DNA of 64,000 nt from positions 186,001 to 250,000 of the forward strand of contig JAHJWB010000022.1 of assembly GCA_018828125.1 (NCBI GenBank), read 5' to 3'. Source of the DNA: Gammaproteobacteria bacterium (lineage in GTDB: Bacteria; Pseudomonadota; Gammaproteobacteria; Burkholderiales; Burkholderiaceae_C). The first letter of the stretch is position 1; every line of letters begins with the position of its first letter. The notes beneath the pieces were generated by a model that saw only the letters and a program-made list of their open reading frames with translations, was not told the origin of the DNA and did no database searches. This document shows, one piece after another, positions 7,663 to 16,636 of the stretch. The translations under genes were made by a program, and so were the position numbers.

Positions 7663-9649
7663 GGCGCCGCGCCCGTTGGCACGGCGTCAACAACTGGTGT
7701 CACTGGTGTCACTGGTGGCGTGTGCGCTGGCACTGCTGCTGGTGGGTTCTGCCACGCTCACCCGGCCCTGGCATGCGCTGGAGTTCAAGACCTTCGACGT
7801 GTTGACGGCGCTGGCTGCTCCCTATCGCACCACACTGCCGGTGGTGATCCTGGCCATTGACGAGCCCACGTTTCAAGAGCTGCAACAGCCATGGCCGTTC
7901 CCGCGCAGCCTGCATGCACAGTTGCTGCGGCGCCTGAAGGAGGACGGCGCAGTGGCGGTGGGGCTGGATGTGGTGTTTGCCGACCCGTCCTCAGACGCCG
8001 AGGACGCCGCGCTGGCGCGTGCCATTGCTGACACAGGTCCCGTGGTGCTGGCCTCGACCCGCGAGAAGATCGACAGCGCCAATGCCGCGCTATGGCTGGA
8101 CGTTCTGCCGCTGCAGCGGTTTCTGGATGCGGGCGCCGACGCTGGCGATGCCGGGGTGGAGCCGGACGACGATTTTGTCGTGCGCCGCACTCCGGTGGCA
8201 CCCGAAAATTTTGCCTTGCGGCTGGCGCAACGCGCGGCCGAGGCGCGTGGTCAGGCGCCGGTGCTGCGTCATTTCGACTGGATCGGTTACCGCGGGCCCC
8301 GCGGCACGTTCGACACGCGCTCGTACTACCAGGCGCTGGAGCCGGGCCTGCTGCCCGCGGGATTCTTCAAAGGCAAGATCGTGCTGGTGGGGCGCTCCGC
8401 GCGCACTGCCACCGAACTCACCCGCTCGCAGGCCGATCTGTTCAATTCGCCCTTTGGTACGGCAGGGGGCGAGCGCCTGTTTCCGGGCGTGGAACTGCAG
8501 GCCACGCTGGTGGACAACTACCTCACCGGAGGCGGGCTGCGCAGTGTGTCGGACGGCTGGACGCTGGCGCTCACCGCGCTGCTGCTGCCTGTGCTGCTGT
8601 GGGCCAGCCGCCGAGGGCACCCGGCGGCTGTGGCGGGGCTCACGGGCGTGTTGGTGGTGGCGATGGGGGCGGGGTCGTGGTGGCTGTTTGCGGGTCTTCG
8701 GGTCTGGTGGCCACCGCTGCTGCCGGCGATTGCGGCGGTGTCGCTGTATGCCGCCACCGCGCTGGTGGCCTACGCCGCCGTGCGCCAGCGTGCTCGCCAG
8801 ACGCGTTCGATGTTTGCGCAGTATGTGCCGCCTGCGGTGGTGGCGCGCCTGGTGGCGCAGCCCGACCTGATGCGGCTTGGCGGCGAGGCACGCGAGGTCA
8901 CGCTCATGTTCACCGACCTGGCCAACTTCACCACCTTGTCCGAACAGCTCAGTGCCGAACAGACGGTCGAAGTCCTCACGGGCTACTTCAACGCGATGAC
9001 GCCCATCGTGCATGCCACCGGCGGCACGGTGGACAAGTTCATCGGCGATGCGGTGATGGCCTTTTGGGGCGCGCCGCTGGATGACGCGCAGCATGCCGAA
9101 CACGCGGTGCGCGCCGCCATCGCCATGCAGCAGGCCATGCAGCCGCTGGTGGCCGACCTGCAAGCGCGCGGCCTGCCGCCCATCCACATGCGCATCGGTC
9201 TGCACACGGGGCGGGTGGTGGTGGGCAATGTGGGATCGGAGCAGCGTTTCTCGTATACCGCCATTGGCGACGCGGTGAACCTGGCCGCCCGGCTGGAGGG
9301 CGCCAACAAGGCGTTTGGTACGGGCATCCTGCTGTCGGCTGCCACGGCGGCCCAACTGCCGCCGACCCTGGCATTGCGGGCTCTGGACGACGTGGTGGTC
9401 AAAGGCAAGACCGAGCCGGTGCGGGTCTTCACACCTTGCGAAGACGCGGCGGTGCGCGATGCCAGCCAGGCTGCGCTGGACGCGTTCCATGCGCGCGACT
9501 GGGACGGTGCCGAGCGGCATCTGGCGCAGGTGCTGCGCCTGCTCCCGGGCGATGCAGCGGCACAGCGATTGCAAGAGCGCGTGGCGGCCGCGCGCATGCT
9601 TCCTGAGGGCGCCGACTGGTCGCCCGCGGTATCTCTCGACAAGCTCTGA
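7634..9649 (+). CDS. CHASE2-domain class III adenylate/guanylate cyclase
   Basis: 671 residues. An N-terminal membrane anchor (about 20-42) precedes a CHASE2 extracytoplasmic sensor domain (about 45-310), then three hydrophobic helices (about 312-385) and a class III cyclase domain. Metal ligands lie in MFTDLANFT (Asp428) and FIGDAVMAFWG (Asp472). Lys468 and the downstream YTAIGDAVNLAARLEG motif fit ATP-using cyclases. The product is probably cAMP, made in the cytoplasm in response to a periplasmic signal. The start overlaps the upstream FecR fusion gene; an ATG at 7643 is an alternative. CHASE2 cyclases are commonly paired with FecR-domain genes. Confidence 0.9.
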   Translation: MFWMRGTGSKAPRPLARRQQLVSLVSLVACALALLLVGSATLTRPWHALEFKTFDVLTALAAPYRTTLPVVILAIDEPTFQELQQPWPFPRSLHAQLLRRLKEDGAVAVGLDVVFADPSSDAEDAALARAIADTGPVVLASTREKIDSANAALWLDVLPLQRFLDAGADAGDAGVEPDDDFVVRRTPVAPENFALRLAQRAAEARGQAPVLRHFDWIGYRGPRGTFDTRSYYQALEPGLLPAGFFKGKIVLVGRSARTATELTRSQADLFNSPFGTAGGERLFPGVELQATLVDNYLTGGGLRSVSDGWTLALTALLLPVLLWASRRGHPAAVAGLTGVLVVAMGAGSWWLFAGLRVWWPPLLPAIAAVSLYAATALVAYAAVRQRARQTRSMFAQYVPPAVVARLVAQPDLMRLGGEAREVTLMFTDLANFTTLSEQLSAEQTVEVLTGYFNAMTPIVHATGGTVDKFIGDAVMAFWGAPLDDAQHAEHAVRAAIAMQQAMQPLVADLQARGLPPIHMRIGLHTGRVVVGNVGSEQRFSYTAIGDAVNLAARLEGANKAFGTGILLSAATAAQLPPTLALRALDDVVVKGKTEPVRVFTPCEDAAVRDASQAALDAFHARDWDGAERHLAQVLRLLPGDAAAQRLQERVAAARMLPEGADWSPAVSLDKL

Positions 9650-9865
9650 CCAGGCGTTTTTGGGCCACTGACACCCACGGGGTTTTTGCCAGCGCCCAGC
9701 ACATCGGCGTGGAGCCTGCGCGTGGCCATGGCAAGACCCGGCCACTAACAGGTTCTTACCGGTGGATTTGCCAAAGGTGCGACCATGGGGGTTCGCGGGA
9801 CTGCCGCCCTCTGCCTTGTTGGCGTGCGGTGGCCCCTCTCGGAACCCTTATCAAGGAGCACCTCC
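9650..9865. other. Intergenic region before the HPF-like gene
   Basis: 216 bases. I see an AAGGAG ribosome-binding site at 9853-9858 serving the ATG at 9866 and no convincing terminator or operator. An in-frame upstream ATG at 9785 lacks a ribosome-binding site and family similarity. Confidence 0.4.
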
Positions 9866-10228
9866 ATGCAAGTACAAGTCAACACTGACGACCACATCCA
9901 CGGCGGCGAGTCGCTGGCGCAATGGATCACGGACGAATCCAAAAGCCGCCTGTCGCGCTTTCAGGATCACATCACGCGGTTGGAGGTGTTTCTGTCGGAT
10001 CTGGATGCAGGCAAGTCGGGCGCCAACGACAAACGCTGCCGCATCGAAGCCCGCGTCACGGGTCGCCAGCCCATCACCGTGACCGACGAAGCCGACAAGA
10101 TGGCCAACGCTTTTATCGGTGCTTCCGACAAGCTGAGCCGCGCGCTTGATACCGACCTGGGCCGCGTCAAAGACCGCCATGGCCGCGACACGATCCGCAC
10201 GGCCGCAGCTGCGGCTGAGGGGGAGTGA
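9866..10228 (+). CDS. HPF/RaiA-family ribosome-associated protein
   Basis: 120 residues from an ATG with a strong AAGGAG 8 bases upstream. The sequence (QVQVNTDDHIHGGESL; ITRLEVFLSDLDAGK; RIEARVTGRQPITVTDEAD) follows the beta-alpha-beta-beta-beta-alpha pattern of hibernation-promoting-factor-like proteins, which bind the 30S decoding region in stationary phase. It is a divergent short form without the long-HPF dimerisation tail, so the function is a family-level call. It is followed by a dispersed repeat and a good terminator. Confidence 0.72.
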   Translation: MQVQVNTDDHIHGGESLAQWITDESKSRLSRFQDHITRLEVFLSDLDAGKSGANDKRCRIEARVTGRQPITVTDEADKMANAFIGASDKLSRALDTDLGRVKDRHGRDTIRTAAAAAEGE

Positions 10229-10238
10229 ATTTATAGGG

Positions 10239-10286
10239 AAATTGGCCTCTGGCGCTTGATGGATAAGCGCTAGCAGCTATTGATTT
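10239..10286. repeat. Dispersed palindromic repeat, copy 2
   Basis: 48 bases, AAATTGGCCTCT arm, GGCGCTTGATGGATAAGCGC core, TAGCAGCTATTGATTT arm. It has the opposite orientation to copy 1 and sits just after the HPF-like stop codon. Confidence 0.88.
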
Positions 10287-10314
10287 CGTAGCGGTTGGTG
10301 TGCTAAGCGAAAAG

Positions 10315-10350
10315 GCCTTGCGGCTGTGGTGGCTGCAAGGCTTCTTTTTT
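10315..10350 (+). terminator. Rho-independent terminator after the HPF-like gene
   Basis: Stem GCCTTGC (10315-10321) / GCAAGGC (10335-10341) followed by TTCTTTTTT. The T-tract runs into the stop codon of the convergent vanB gene. Confidence 0.8.
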
Positions 10351-11326
10351 AGAGATCCAGGACGAGCAGCTTGCCGCGGGCGCGCGAGCAGCAGGGCATG
10401 AACTGCTCGTTGGCCGCCTTTTCTTCGTCGGTCAGGTACATGTCGCGGTGGTCCACGTCGCCCTCCAGCACGCGCGTGAGGCAGGTGCCACACACACCTT
10501 GCTCGCACGAAGTGAGGATGTCGATGCCTTCCTTGCGCAGGGCCTCCACCACCGACACATCGGGTGCAATGGCGTAGACCTTGCCGGTGCTGGCAATGCG
10601 CACGTCAAACCCCTGGTCGCCCGAGGTGTCCTGCGCGGGCGCACCAAAGTATTCAAGATGAATATGGTCGTGCGCCCAGCCCATGGCCTTGGCAGTGCTC
10701 ACCACATGGTCGATGTAGCCTGCCGGGCCACACACATACAGGCGCTTGTCCGGGCCGGGGTTTGCCAGCACGACGGCCAGATCCAGCTTTTGGTCGGGGG
10801 TACCTGCGTCGAAATGAAAATGCACGCGCGGCGCCATGGGCGATGCTGCAATCTCACTGGCAAACGCCGTGCGCTCGGCCGAGCGGGTGCAGTAGTGCAT
10901 TTCAAAGTCGGCCCCCGTGCGCGCCAGCCGGTCGGCCATGCACAGCAACGGTGTCACGCCAATGCCGCCCGCCAGCAGCACGCTGTGCCGTGCCGGGTGC
11001 AATGCGAAGTGGTTGCGGGGCGTGCTGATGGTGATCACATCCCCTTCGTGCACGTTGTCGTGCATGTCCACGGAGCCTCCGCGCGAGGCGGGGTCGCGCA
11101 GCACGGCGATGCGGTAGCGGTGGGATTCGTGTGAGGCGTTGCACAGCGAATATTGGCGCACCAGACCACCATTCTTGCCTCCGGGCAGGTGCACATCGAT
11201 GTGCGAACCTGCGCTGAAGGGTGGCAGCGCGGCGCCATCCACACGCGCCAGCTCAAAGCTGGCGATGCCTTCGGCCTCGGCCTGCTTTTTGACAACGCGG
11301 ACGTTGAGGGTTTCTTGCGCGGTCAT
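10349..11326 (-). CDS. vanB: Vanillate O-demethylase reductase subunit (VanB-like)
   Basis: 325 residues, the normal length of phthalate-dioxygenase-reductase-type proteins. Domain order is flavin-binding barrel with RQYS (57-60), NAD-binding domain with LLAGGIGVTPLL (117-128) and CGPAGY, then a C-terminal plant-type 2Fe-2S domain with CEQGVCGTC (Cys274, 279, 282) and a final Cys near 312. It passes electrons from NADH to the Rieske oxygenase encoded upstream. The two genes overlap as ATGA, so they are translationally coupled. The substrate is assigned from the VanA-like partner, the GntR regulator and the protocatechuate genes nearby. Confidence 0.88.
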   Translation of the reverse strand: MTAQETLNVRVVKKQAEAEGIASFELARVDGAALPPFSAGSHIDVHLPGGKNGGLVRQYSLCNASHESHRYRIAVLRDPASRGGSVDMHDNVHEGDVITISTPRNHFALHPARHSVLLAGGIGVTPLLCMADRLARTGADFEMHYCTRSAERTAFASEIAASPMAPRVHFHFDAGTPDQKLDLAVVLANPGPDKRLYVCGPAGYIDHVVSTAKAMGWAHDHIHLEYFGAPAQDTSGDQGFDVRIASTGKVYAIAPDVSVVEALRKEGIDILTSCEQGVCGTCLTRVLEGDVDHRDMYLTDEEKAANEQFMPCCSRARGKLLVLDL

Positions 11327-12378
11327 GCAGCCACCCCTTGTGGCGGCGCCGGGGCACGCTCTGCCGCCAGGACGCGGTCGAGCACTTTGCGCGACTGCAC
11401 GCCGCCCGCGTCGATGTTGAGCATGAGCAGCTTGCGGTCGGGGTAGCGCAGCAGGTTTTGTTGCTGCATCTCCAGCATGTCCTGGTCTTCGGCAAAAATC
11501 TTGCCCTGGCCTTCGCGGATCTGCGCGGTCAGCGACGGGTCCTGCGGCTTGAAGTGGCGCGCCATGCCCCAGAAGTAGTGGATCGACGTTTCGGTCTCCG
11601 GCGTGATGAAGTCCACCACGATGCTGGACGCCTTCTTGTCGGCTGGCGCGTCATAGCCGCCATGGCCCGCCAGCGCCACGCCCACTTCGATCAGCACATG
11701 GCTGGGCGGCGTGAAGTGGCAGATCTGCCAGCGGTCCACCAACTGGTCGTCGGGCAGGCCGTTCATGCGCAGTGCCATTTGCCAGAACGGGGGGGCTTCG
11801 ATGTTTTCCATAAAGCGGCTGGTGATGACCTCGTCGCCCTCTACGCGGGTCTTGCACGGCACCTCGTCGATCTCTTTTTGGCCGATGCTGGTGGAGTGCA
11901 CATAGGTCTCGTGCGTCAGGTCCATCAGGTTGTCGATCATCAGGCGGTAGTCGCAGGCAATGTGGTACAGCCCGCCGCCGTAGGCCCACTCGGGGTTCTC
12001 GGCCCAGGGAAGGTGGTGGATGGTGGCAGGGTCCGCCTGCGCGGGATCGCCCGGCCACACCCAGATGAAGCCGTAGCGCTCCACCACGGGAAAGCTGCGC
12101 GTTTTGGGAAAACCCTGCACCCGCTGGCCCGGCATCGACACCGCCTTGCCGGTGCACTCCACGCGCAGACCGTGGTAGCCGCACTGCAGATGCCCTTCAC
12201 ACACGGTGCCCAGCGACAGCGGGGCGCCCCGGTGGGGGCAAAAATCCTCCAGCGCTGCCACCTGGTCGGGGGCAGGGCGGTAGAAAACCATTTTCTCGCC
12301 GCACACCATGCGCCCCAGCGGCTTGTCGGCGATCTCGTCGGGCGTGCAGGCTACATACCAGGTGTTCTTGGGATACAT
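11323..12378 (-). CDS. vanA: Vanillate O-demethylase oxygenase subunit (VanA-like Rieske oxygenase)
   Basis: 351 residues. The Rieske 2Fe-2S ligands are Cys47, His49, Cys66 and His69 (CPHRGAPLS; CGYHG). The mononuclear iron site is in DNLMDLTHETYVH (His156 and His161, with the usual bridging Asp at 153). Length and spacing match VanA-type demethylases, which convert vanillate to protocatechuate and formaldehyde. The start MYPKNTWYVA is the classic family N terminus. It is transcribed divergently from the GntR gene across a region with two palindromic sites. Related demethylases act on other methoxybenzoates or dicamba, so substrate specificity is inferred from context. Confidence 0.88.
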   Translation of the reverse strand: MYPKNTWYVACTPDEIADKPLGRMVCGEKMVFYRPAPDQVAALEDFCPHRGAPLSLGTVCEGHLQCGYHGLRVECTGKAVSMPGQRVQGFPKTRSFPVVERYGFIWVWPGDPAQADPATIHHLPWAENPEWAYGGGLYHIACDYRLMIDNLMDLTHETYVHSTSIGQKEIDEVPCKTRVEGDEVITSRFMENIEAPPFWQMALRMNGLPDDQLVDRWQICHFTPPSHVLIEVGVALAGHGGYDAPADKKASSIVVDFITPETETSIHYFWGMARHFKPQDPSLTAQIREGQGKIFAEDQDMLEMQQQNLLRYPDRKLLMLNIDAGGVQSRKVLDRVLAAERAPAPPQGVAA

Positions 12379-12474
12379 GTCTCTCTCCGTGGGGTGGGAT
12401 GGGGGCGTTGCAGGCGGTCAAACCCTGCCTGCTGACATTCTGTTCTGTGTGGATTGTGCGAAAAACGCAGGTCA

Positions 12475-12484
12475 ATGTATACAT
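12475..12484. promoter_or_regulatory. Palindromic operator candidate, vanA-proximal
   Basis: ATGTATACAT, a perfect 10-base palindrome about 97 bases upstream of vanA. It shares the TGTATACA core with the second site. FCD-type GntR repressors bind short palindromes of this kind; assignment to VanR is inferred from position. Confidence 0.65.
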
Positions 12485-12581
12485 AAAATCAAAACAAACC
12501 AGATATTGCAAGCTGGCATATCGCGTAAATAGTTGTTTTGTATGCGTTAATTTGGGGTCGGCTTAGGATTCGGATGCCTTC

Positions 12582-12593
12582 TTGTATACATTG
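12582..12593. promoter_or_regulatory. Palindromic operator candidate, vanR-proximal
   Basis: TTGTATACATTG, containing the TGTATACA core, about 38 bases before the preferred vanR start. This placement would allow autoregulation. Confidence 0.65.
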
Positions 12594-12630
12594 CATTGGA
12601 CCAGCCCTTCGAAGTTCTCTTTTTGAACCC

Positions 12631-13431
12631 ATGTCCTTACCCATGAACCGTCCTGAAGCCTCTCTGCCGGACTTTGCCGCCCCTGACCCGGCCGATGGTG
12701 GCGCCTCGCAGTCGGTCAAGGCGCAATTGCGCTTGCGCGAAATGATCCTGGCGGGCGAGCTGGCAGGCGGTGCGCGCATCGCCGAGTTGGTCATCGTTGA
12801 GAAGCTGGGCGTGTCGCGCACGCCGATACGCGCTGCGCTCATGCGGCTGGAACAAGAAGGTTTGCTGCAGCGCCTGGCGGGTGGCGGTTATGCCGTCCGC
12901 ACGTTTTCAGAGACCGATGTGGCCGATGCCATTGCACTGCGTGGCACGCTGGAGGGCCTGGCGGCCCGGCTGGCGGCAGAGCGCGGTGTGGACGCTGCTG
13001 TGCTGTCCGAAGCGCGTGTATGCCTTGCGGAGATCGACGCGACACTGGCGCCGCCTGCGCTGGATGACGAGGGTTTTTCGCGTTATGTGGAACTGAACGC
13101 ACGGTTCCATGTGCTGCTGGGCCGCATGGTGGGCAGCGAAGTGGTCGTGCGCGAGCTGGAGCGGGTCAAAGGCCTGCCGTTTGCATCGCCCTCGGCCTTT
13201 GTGCTGGTGCAGACCCATTCCTCCCAGGCGCGCGACATGCTGGTGGTGGCGCAAGACCAGCACCACCAGGTGTTGGAGGCCATCGAACACCACGAGGGCG
13301 CGCGTGCCGAAGCCCTCATGCGCGAACACTCGCGTCTGGCGCAGCGCAATCTGGGCGCGGCGTTGTCGGGCCACGCGGGAGAACACGTGCATGCCGATAT
13401 GCCGGCACTCACGCTCATTCGGCGCAGCTGA
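12631..13431 (+). CDS. vanR: GntR-family (FCD) transcriptional regulator, VanR-like
   Basis: About 266 residues from ATG 12631 (ATG 12643 is an alternative). The N-terminal winged helix has the typical GntR pattern (LRLREMILAGELAGGARI; LGVSRTPIRAALMRLEQEGLL). An all-helical FCD ligand domain follows, with metal or ligand residues in FHVLLG and HHQVLEAIEHHEG. Divergent placement next to vanAB and the shared palindromes make it the probable vanillate-responsive repressor. Protocatechuate or vanillate as effector is inference. Confidence 0.85.
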   Translation: MSLPMNRPEASLPDFAAPDPADGGASQSVKAQLRLREMILAGELAGGARIAELVIVEKLGVSRTPIRAALMRLEQEGLLQRLAGGGYAVRTFSETDVADAIALRGTLEGLAARLAAERGVDAAVLSEARVCLAEIDATLAPPALDDEGFSRYVELNARFHVLLGRMVGSEVVVRELERVKGLPFASPSAFVLVQTHSSQARDMLVVAQDQHHQVLEAIEHHEGARAEALMREHSRLAQRNLGAALSGHAGEHVHADMPALTLIRRS

Positions 13432-13635
13432 CGGGGCCGAAGGCGCAGAATCGGCAGCGTGTCTGAGGGTTTCACCGGTTTCATAACATTACGGCATAGC
13501 TGAAAGTCCGTCATAGAACTGGCATGTGGGCGCCACCCCATGCACAGTGTGGGGGCTGACGATTCCCGCAAGCCGTGCCCGCAGGCACCCCGCGAACCGC
13601 GGCACGGATCCATACAGATAGATCGGAGACAAAAA

Positions 13636-14673
13636 ATGACCTTCCTCAAGCGACGCACCGCCATGACGGTGATGGGGGCGGTGGCACTGGCCACCCTGGC
13701 CACCACCGCCACGGCCCAGACCGTGACGCTGCGACTGCACCAGATGCTGCCGCCACAGGCCACCATTCCCGCCAAGGCGCTGGTGCCTTGGGCCCAGAAG
13801 GTCGAAGCCGAATCCGGCGGCAAGATCAAGGTGCAACTGTTCCACGCCATGCAACTGGGCGGTGCACCCCCGCAGCTGTTTGACCAGGCCAAAGACGGCG
13901 TGGTGGACTTCACGTGGACCGTGCTGGGCTACACACCGGGCCGCTTCCCCAAAACCGAAGTGTTTGAGCTGCCCTTTATGAGTGGCAGTGCCGAAGCCTC
14001 GTCCCGCGCCATTCACGAATACGTCGAGAAGTTCGCGGCCGACGAGTTCAAGGACGTCAAGCTGATCGCCGTGCACACCCACGGCCCAGGCCTGTTCCAC
14101 ACCAAGACGCCGGTGACGGGTCTCGAAAGCCTGCGCGGCATGAAAGTGCGCGGCGGCTCGCGCATCATCAACAACATGTTGACCAAGCTGGGCGCCACCC
14201 CCGTCGGCATGCCCGTGCCCGCCGTGACCGAGGCCTTGTCCAAAGGCGTGATCGATGGCACCACCATCCCGTGGGAAGTCACGCCGTCGCTGAAGGTGAC
14301 CGAACTGGTGAAGAACCACACCACCTTTGCCGGCAACGAGGGCCTGTATACGCAGACCTTTGCGTTCTCGATGAACAAGGCCAGTTACGACAAGCTGCCC
14401 GCCGACCTCAAGGCCGTGATCGACAAGAACTCCGGTGTGGAAACCGCCGCCATGTTTGGCCGCGTCATGGACGAGGGTGACAAGGTCGGCCGCGCCATTG
14501 CCGAGCGCGCCAAGAACAACATCGTGGCGCTGGACGTGGTCGAGACACAACGCTGGCGCCGTACTGCCGCCACGGTCGAGACCGACTGGATCAATGAAGT
14601 CAAAGCCAAGGGCATTGACGGTGCCAAGCTGGCGGCTGAAGCCCGCGCGCTGATCGCCAAACACAGCAAGTAA
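13636..14673 (+). CDS. TRAP transporter substrate-binding protein (DctP family)
   Basis: 345 residues from the ATG at 13636, behind TCGGAGAC. A signal peptide is clear (MTFLKRRTAMTVMGAVALATLATTATAQ). The mature protein shows the DctP fold pattern, including LRGMKVRGGSRIIN, where the conserved Arg that binds the substrate carboxylate is expected, and PTPVTEALSKGVIDG-like spacing. It is the periplasmic receptor of the three-gene TRAP system that follows. Flanking vanillate and protocatechuate genes suggest an aromatic or related organic acid as substrate (inference). Confidence 0.9.
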   Translation: MTFLKRRTAMTVMGAVALATLATTATAQTVTLRLHQMLPPQATIPAKALVPWAQKVEAESGGKIKVQLFHAMQLGGAPPQLFDQAKDGVVDFTWTVLGYTPGRFPKTEVFELPFMSGSAEASSRAIHEYVEKFAADEFKDVKLIAVHTHGPGLFHTKTPVTGLESLRGMKVRGGSRIINNMLTKLGATPVGMPVPAVTEALSKGVIDGTTIPWEVTPSLKVTELVKNHTTFAGNEGLYTQTFAFSMNKASYDKLPADLKAVIDKNSGVETAAMFGRVMDEGDKVGRAIAERAKNNIVALDVVETQRWRRTAATVETDWINEVKAKGIDGAKLAAEARALIAKHSK

Positions 14674-14800
14674 ATCGGTCCGTTGGGGCCCCCGGCCGTC
14701 CTTGTGAACATGGTTTCAGGGGCGGCTTTTTATTGCGCCGATGGTGCAGGGATTGACTGAAAATGTCCCTCACCTTGGCTCCCTGCAGGAAGAATTTCGC

Positions 14801-15319
14801 ATGATTGCATTCATCTACCGCCTGGCGCGCTGGTCGGCCATCGTGGGCGGCATCGTGCTGGTCGCGCTCACCGTCATGATCGTGGCCAGCATCTCGGGCC
14901 GGGCGTTGATTGGCCTTGGCCTGGGCCCGGTGCCTGGCGACTTTGAGCTGGTGGAGATGGGGACCGCCGTGGCAGTGCTGTTCTTCCTGCCCTGGACATA
15001 TCTCAAAGGCGGTCATGCCACCGTGGACCTGCTGTACACGCACCTTCCCACGTGGGCCCAGCGCGCCGTGGTGGTGGTCAGCGACCTGCTCATGCTGGCC
15101 GTCTGGCTGCTGATGACCTGGAAGCTGGTGGAAGGCATGTTGGAAAAGAAACAATACGCGGAGACCACCTTCATCCTGCAGATGCCACTTTGGTGGGCCT
15201 ATGCCGCCTGCTGCGTGGGCGCCGTCATTGGGTGCCTGGCGTATCTGGCGCGCACTGCAACCTTGTTTGGCATGGGCAAGGAGCCTGCGGGCTGGACGAC
15301 TGAAGCGGGGGTGCACTGA
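14801..15319 (+). CDS. TRAP transporter small permease (DctQ family)
   Basis: 172 residues from the ATG at 14801 preceded by CAGGAAGA. Four membrane helices are visible at about 12-34, 50-68, 88-106 and 128-150, as in DctQ proteins. It bridges the binding protein and the large permease in the inner membrane. The stop overlaps the next ATG by one base (TGATG), so the two permeases are coupled. Confidence 0.88.
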   Translation: MIAFIYRLARWSAIVGGIVLVALTVMIVASISGRALIGLGLGPVPGDFELVEMGTAVAVLFFLPWTYLKGGHATVDLLYTHLPTWAQRAVVVVSDLLMLAVWLLMTWKLVEGMLEKKQYAETTFILQMPLWWAYAACCVGAVIGCLAYLARTATLFGMGKEPAGWTTEAGVH

Positions 15320-16635
15320 TGAGCGGCGTTGAACTGGCGGCCTGGTCGTTCCCGATCCTGCTGTTTCTGATTTTTGTCCGCATTCCCATTGGCCTGGCCA
15401 TGCTGGTCTGCGGCTTGGTGGGCGCCTGGCTGGTGTACGGCACCACAGCGCCGGTGCTGAACCAGCTCAAGCAGGTCACGTACAGCACGTTTTCCAGCTA
15501 CTCGCTGTCGGTCATCCCGCTGTTTTTGCTGATGGGGCAGTTTGCGGCGCTCGGGGGGCTGTCCCAGGCGCTGTTCAAGGCCGCCGAGGCGTGGATCGGC
15601 CATCGCAAAGGCGGTGTGGCCATGGCGGCCGTAGGCGCGTGTGCGGGCTTTGGCGCCATCTGCGGCTCGTCGCTGGCCACAGCGGCCACCATGGGCCAGG
15701 TGGCGCTGCCCGAGTTGAAAAAGGCCGGTTACGCAGGCGGCATCTCAACGGCCACGCTGGCAGCGGGCGGCACACTCGGCATTCTGATTCCACCTTCGGT
15801 GGTGCTGGTGATCTACGCCATCCTGACCGAGCAGAACATCGCCAAGCTCTTCCTGGCCGCCTTTGTGCCGGGCCTCATGGCCGCGATTGGCTACGTCATC
15901 GTGATCGCGCTCTACGCCCGGCTGCGTCCCAAGGAGATGGGCTCCAAGCCCCCGATGCCCATGGCCGAGCGCTGGAAGGCCACAGCCAAGGTCTGGCCCG
16001 TCATGCTGATTTTTGTGGCGGTGGTCGGTGGTATTTACCTGGGGTTTTTCACGCCCACCGAAGGTGCTGCCGTAGGCGCTTTTGGCACGGGCGTGGCCGC
16101 CTGGATGTCGGGCGGGTTGAACCGCAAGTCACTGGTGGGCGCCGTGATGGGCACCGCGGTGGCGACCGGCATGATCTTCATGATCGTGCTGGGTGCGGGC
16201 GTCTACAACACCTTCCTGGCGCTTTCGCAATTGCCGCAGGAGGCCGCGCAGATGGTCGTCGGGTCGGGCCTGAGCCCGATGGTGGTGCTCATCTCCATCC
16301 TGGTGATCTACGTGGTGCTGGGCTGCTTCATGGACTCGTTGTCCATGATCCTGCTGACCGTGCCCGTGTTTTTCCCCATCGTCACGGCGCTGGACTTTGG
16401 GCTTTCGCCCGAAGAGTTTGCGATCTGGTTCGGCATCCTGGTGCTCATCGTGGTCGAGGTCGGCCTCATCACGCCGCCCGTGGGAATGAACCTGTTCGTG
16501 ATCAACAGCATGGCCAAGGATGTGCCCATCACCGCCACCTACCGCGCCATCCTGCCGTTTGTCGCCAGCGATTTCATCCGCACCGCGATCCTGGTGGCGT
16601 TCCCCAGCATCGTGATCTTCGTCCTCCGCTTTTGA
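15319..16635 (+). CDS. TRAP transporter large permease (DctM family)
   Basis: 438 residues with about twelve hydrophobic segments, the usual DctM size. Typical motifs include FAALGGLSQALF, GAICGSSLATAATMG, GGTLGILIPPSVVLVIY and LITPPVGMNLFVIN, of which the paired glycine/proline-rich segments line the transport site in the SLC/IT superfamily. It carries out Na+-driven uptake of the acid delivered by the DctP protein. The next gene, a Bug receptor, begins two bases after the stop. Confidence 0.92.
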   Translation: MSGVELAAWSFPILLFLIFVRIPIGLAMLVCGLVGAWLVYGTTAPVLNQLKQVTYSTFSSYSLSVIPLFLLMGQFAALGGLSQALFKAAEAWIGHRKGGVAMAAVGACAGFGAICGSSLATAATMGQVALPELKKAGYAGGISTATLAAGGTLGILIPPSVVLVIYAILTEQNIAKLFLAAFVPGLMAAIGYVIVIALYARLRPKEMGSKPPMPMAERWKATAKVWPVMLIFVAVVGGIYLGFFTPTEGAAVGAFGTGVAAWMSGGLNRKSLVGAVMGTAVATGMIFMIVLGAGVYNTFLALSQLPQEAAQMVVGSGLSPMVVLISILVIYVVLGCFMDSLSMILLTVPVFFPIVTALDFGLSPEEFAIWFGILVLIVVEVGLITPPVGMNLFVINSMAKDVPITATYRAILPFVASDFIRTAILVAFPSIVIFVLRF

Positions 16636-16636
16636 C

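Larger units (their letters stand above)
12379..12630. promoter_or_regulatory. vanAB / vanR divergent control region
   Basis: 252 AT-richer bases between divergent genes. They contain two near-identical palindromes (12475-12484 and 12582-12593), likely operators of the GntR regulator. No clear -35/-10 pair can be fixed by eye. Confidence 0.65.

Noticed and set aside
12489..12842. Minus-strand open frame across the vanA-vanR interval and vanR start
   Set aside because: Overlaps the conserved GntR helix-turn-helix region on the other strand and has no family features.
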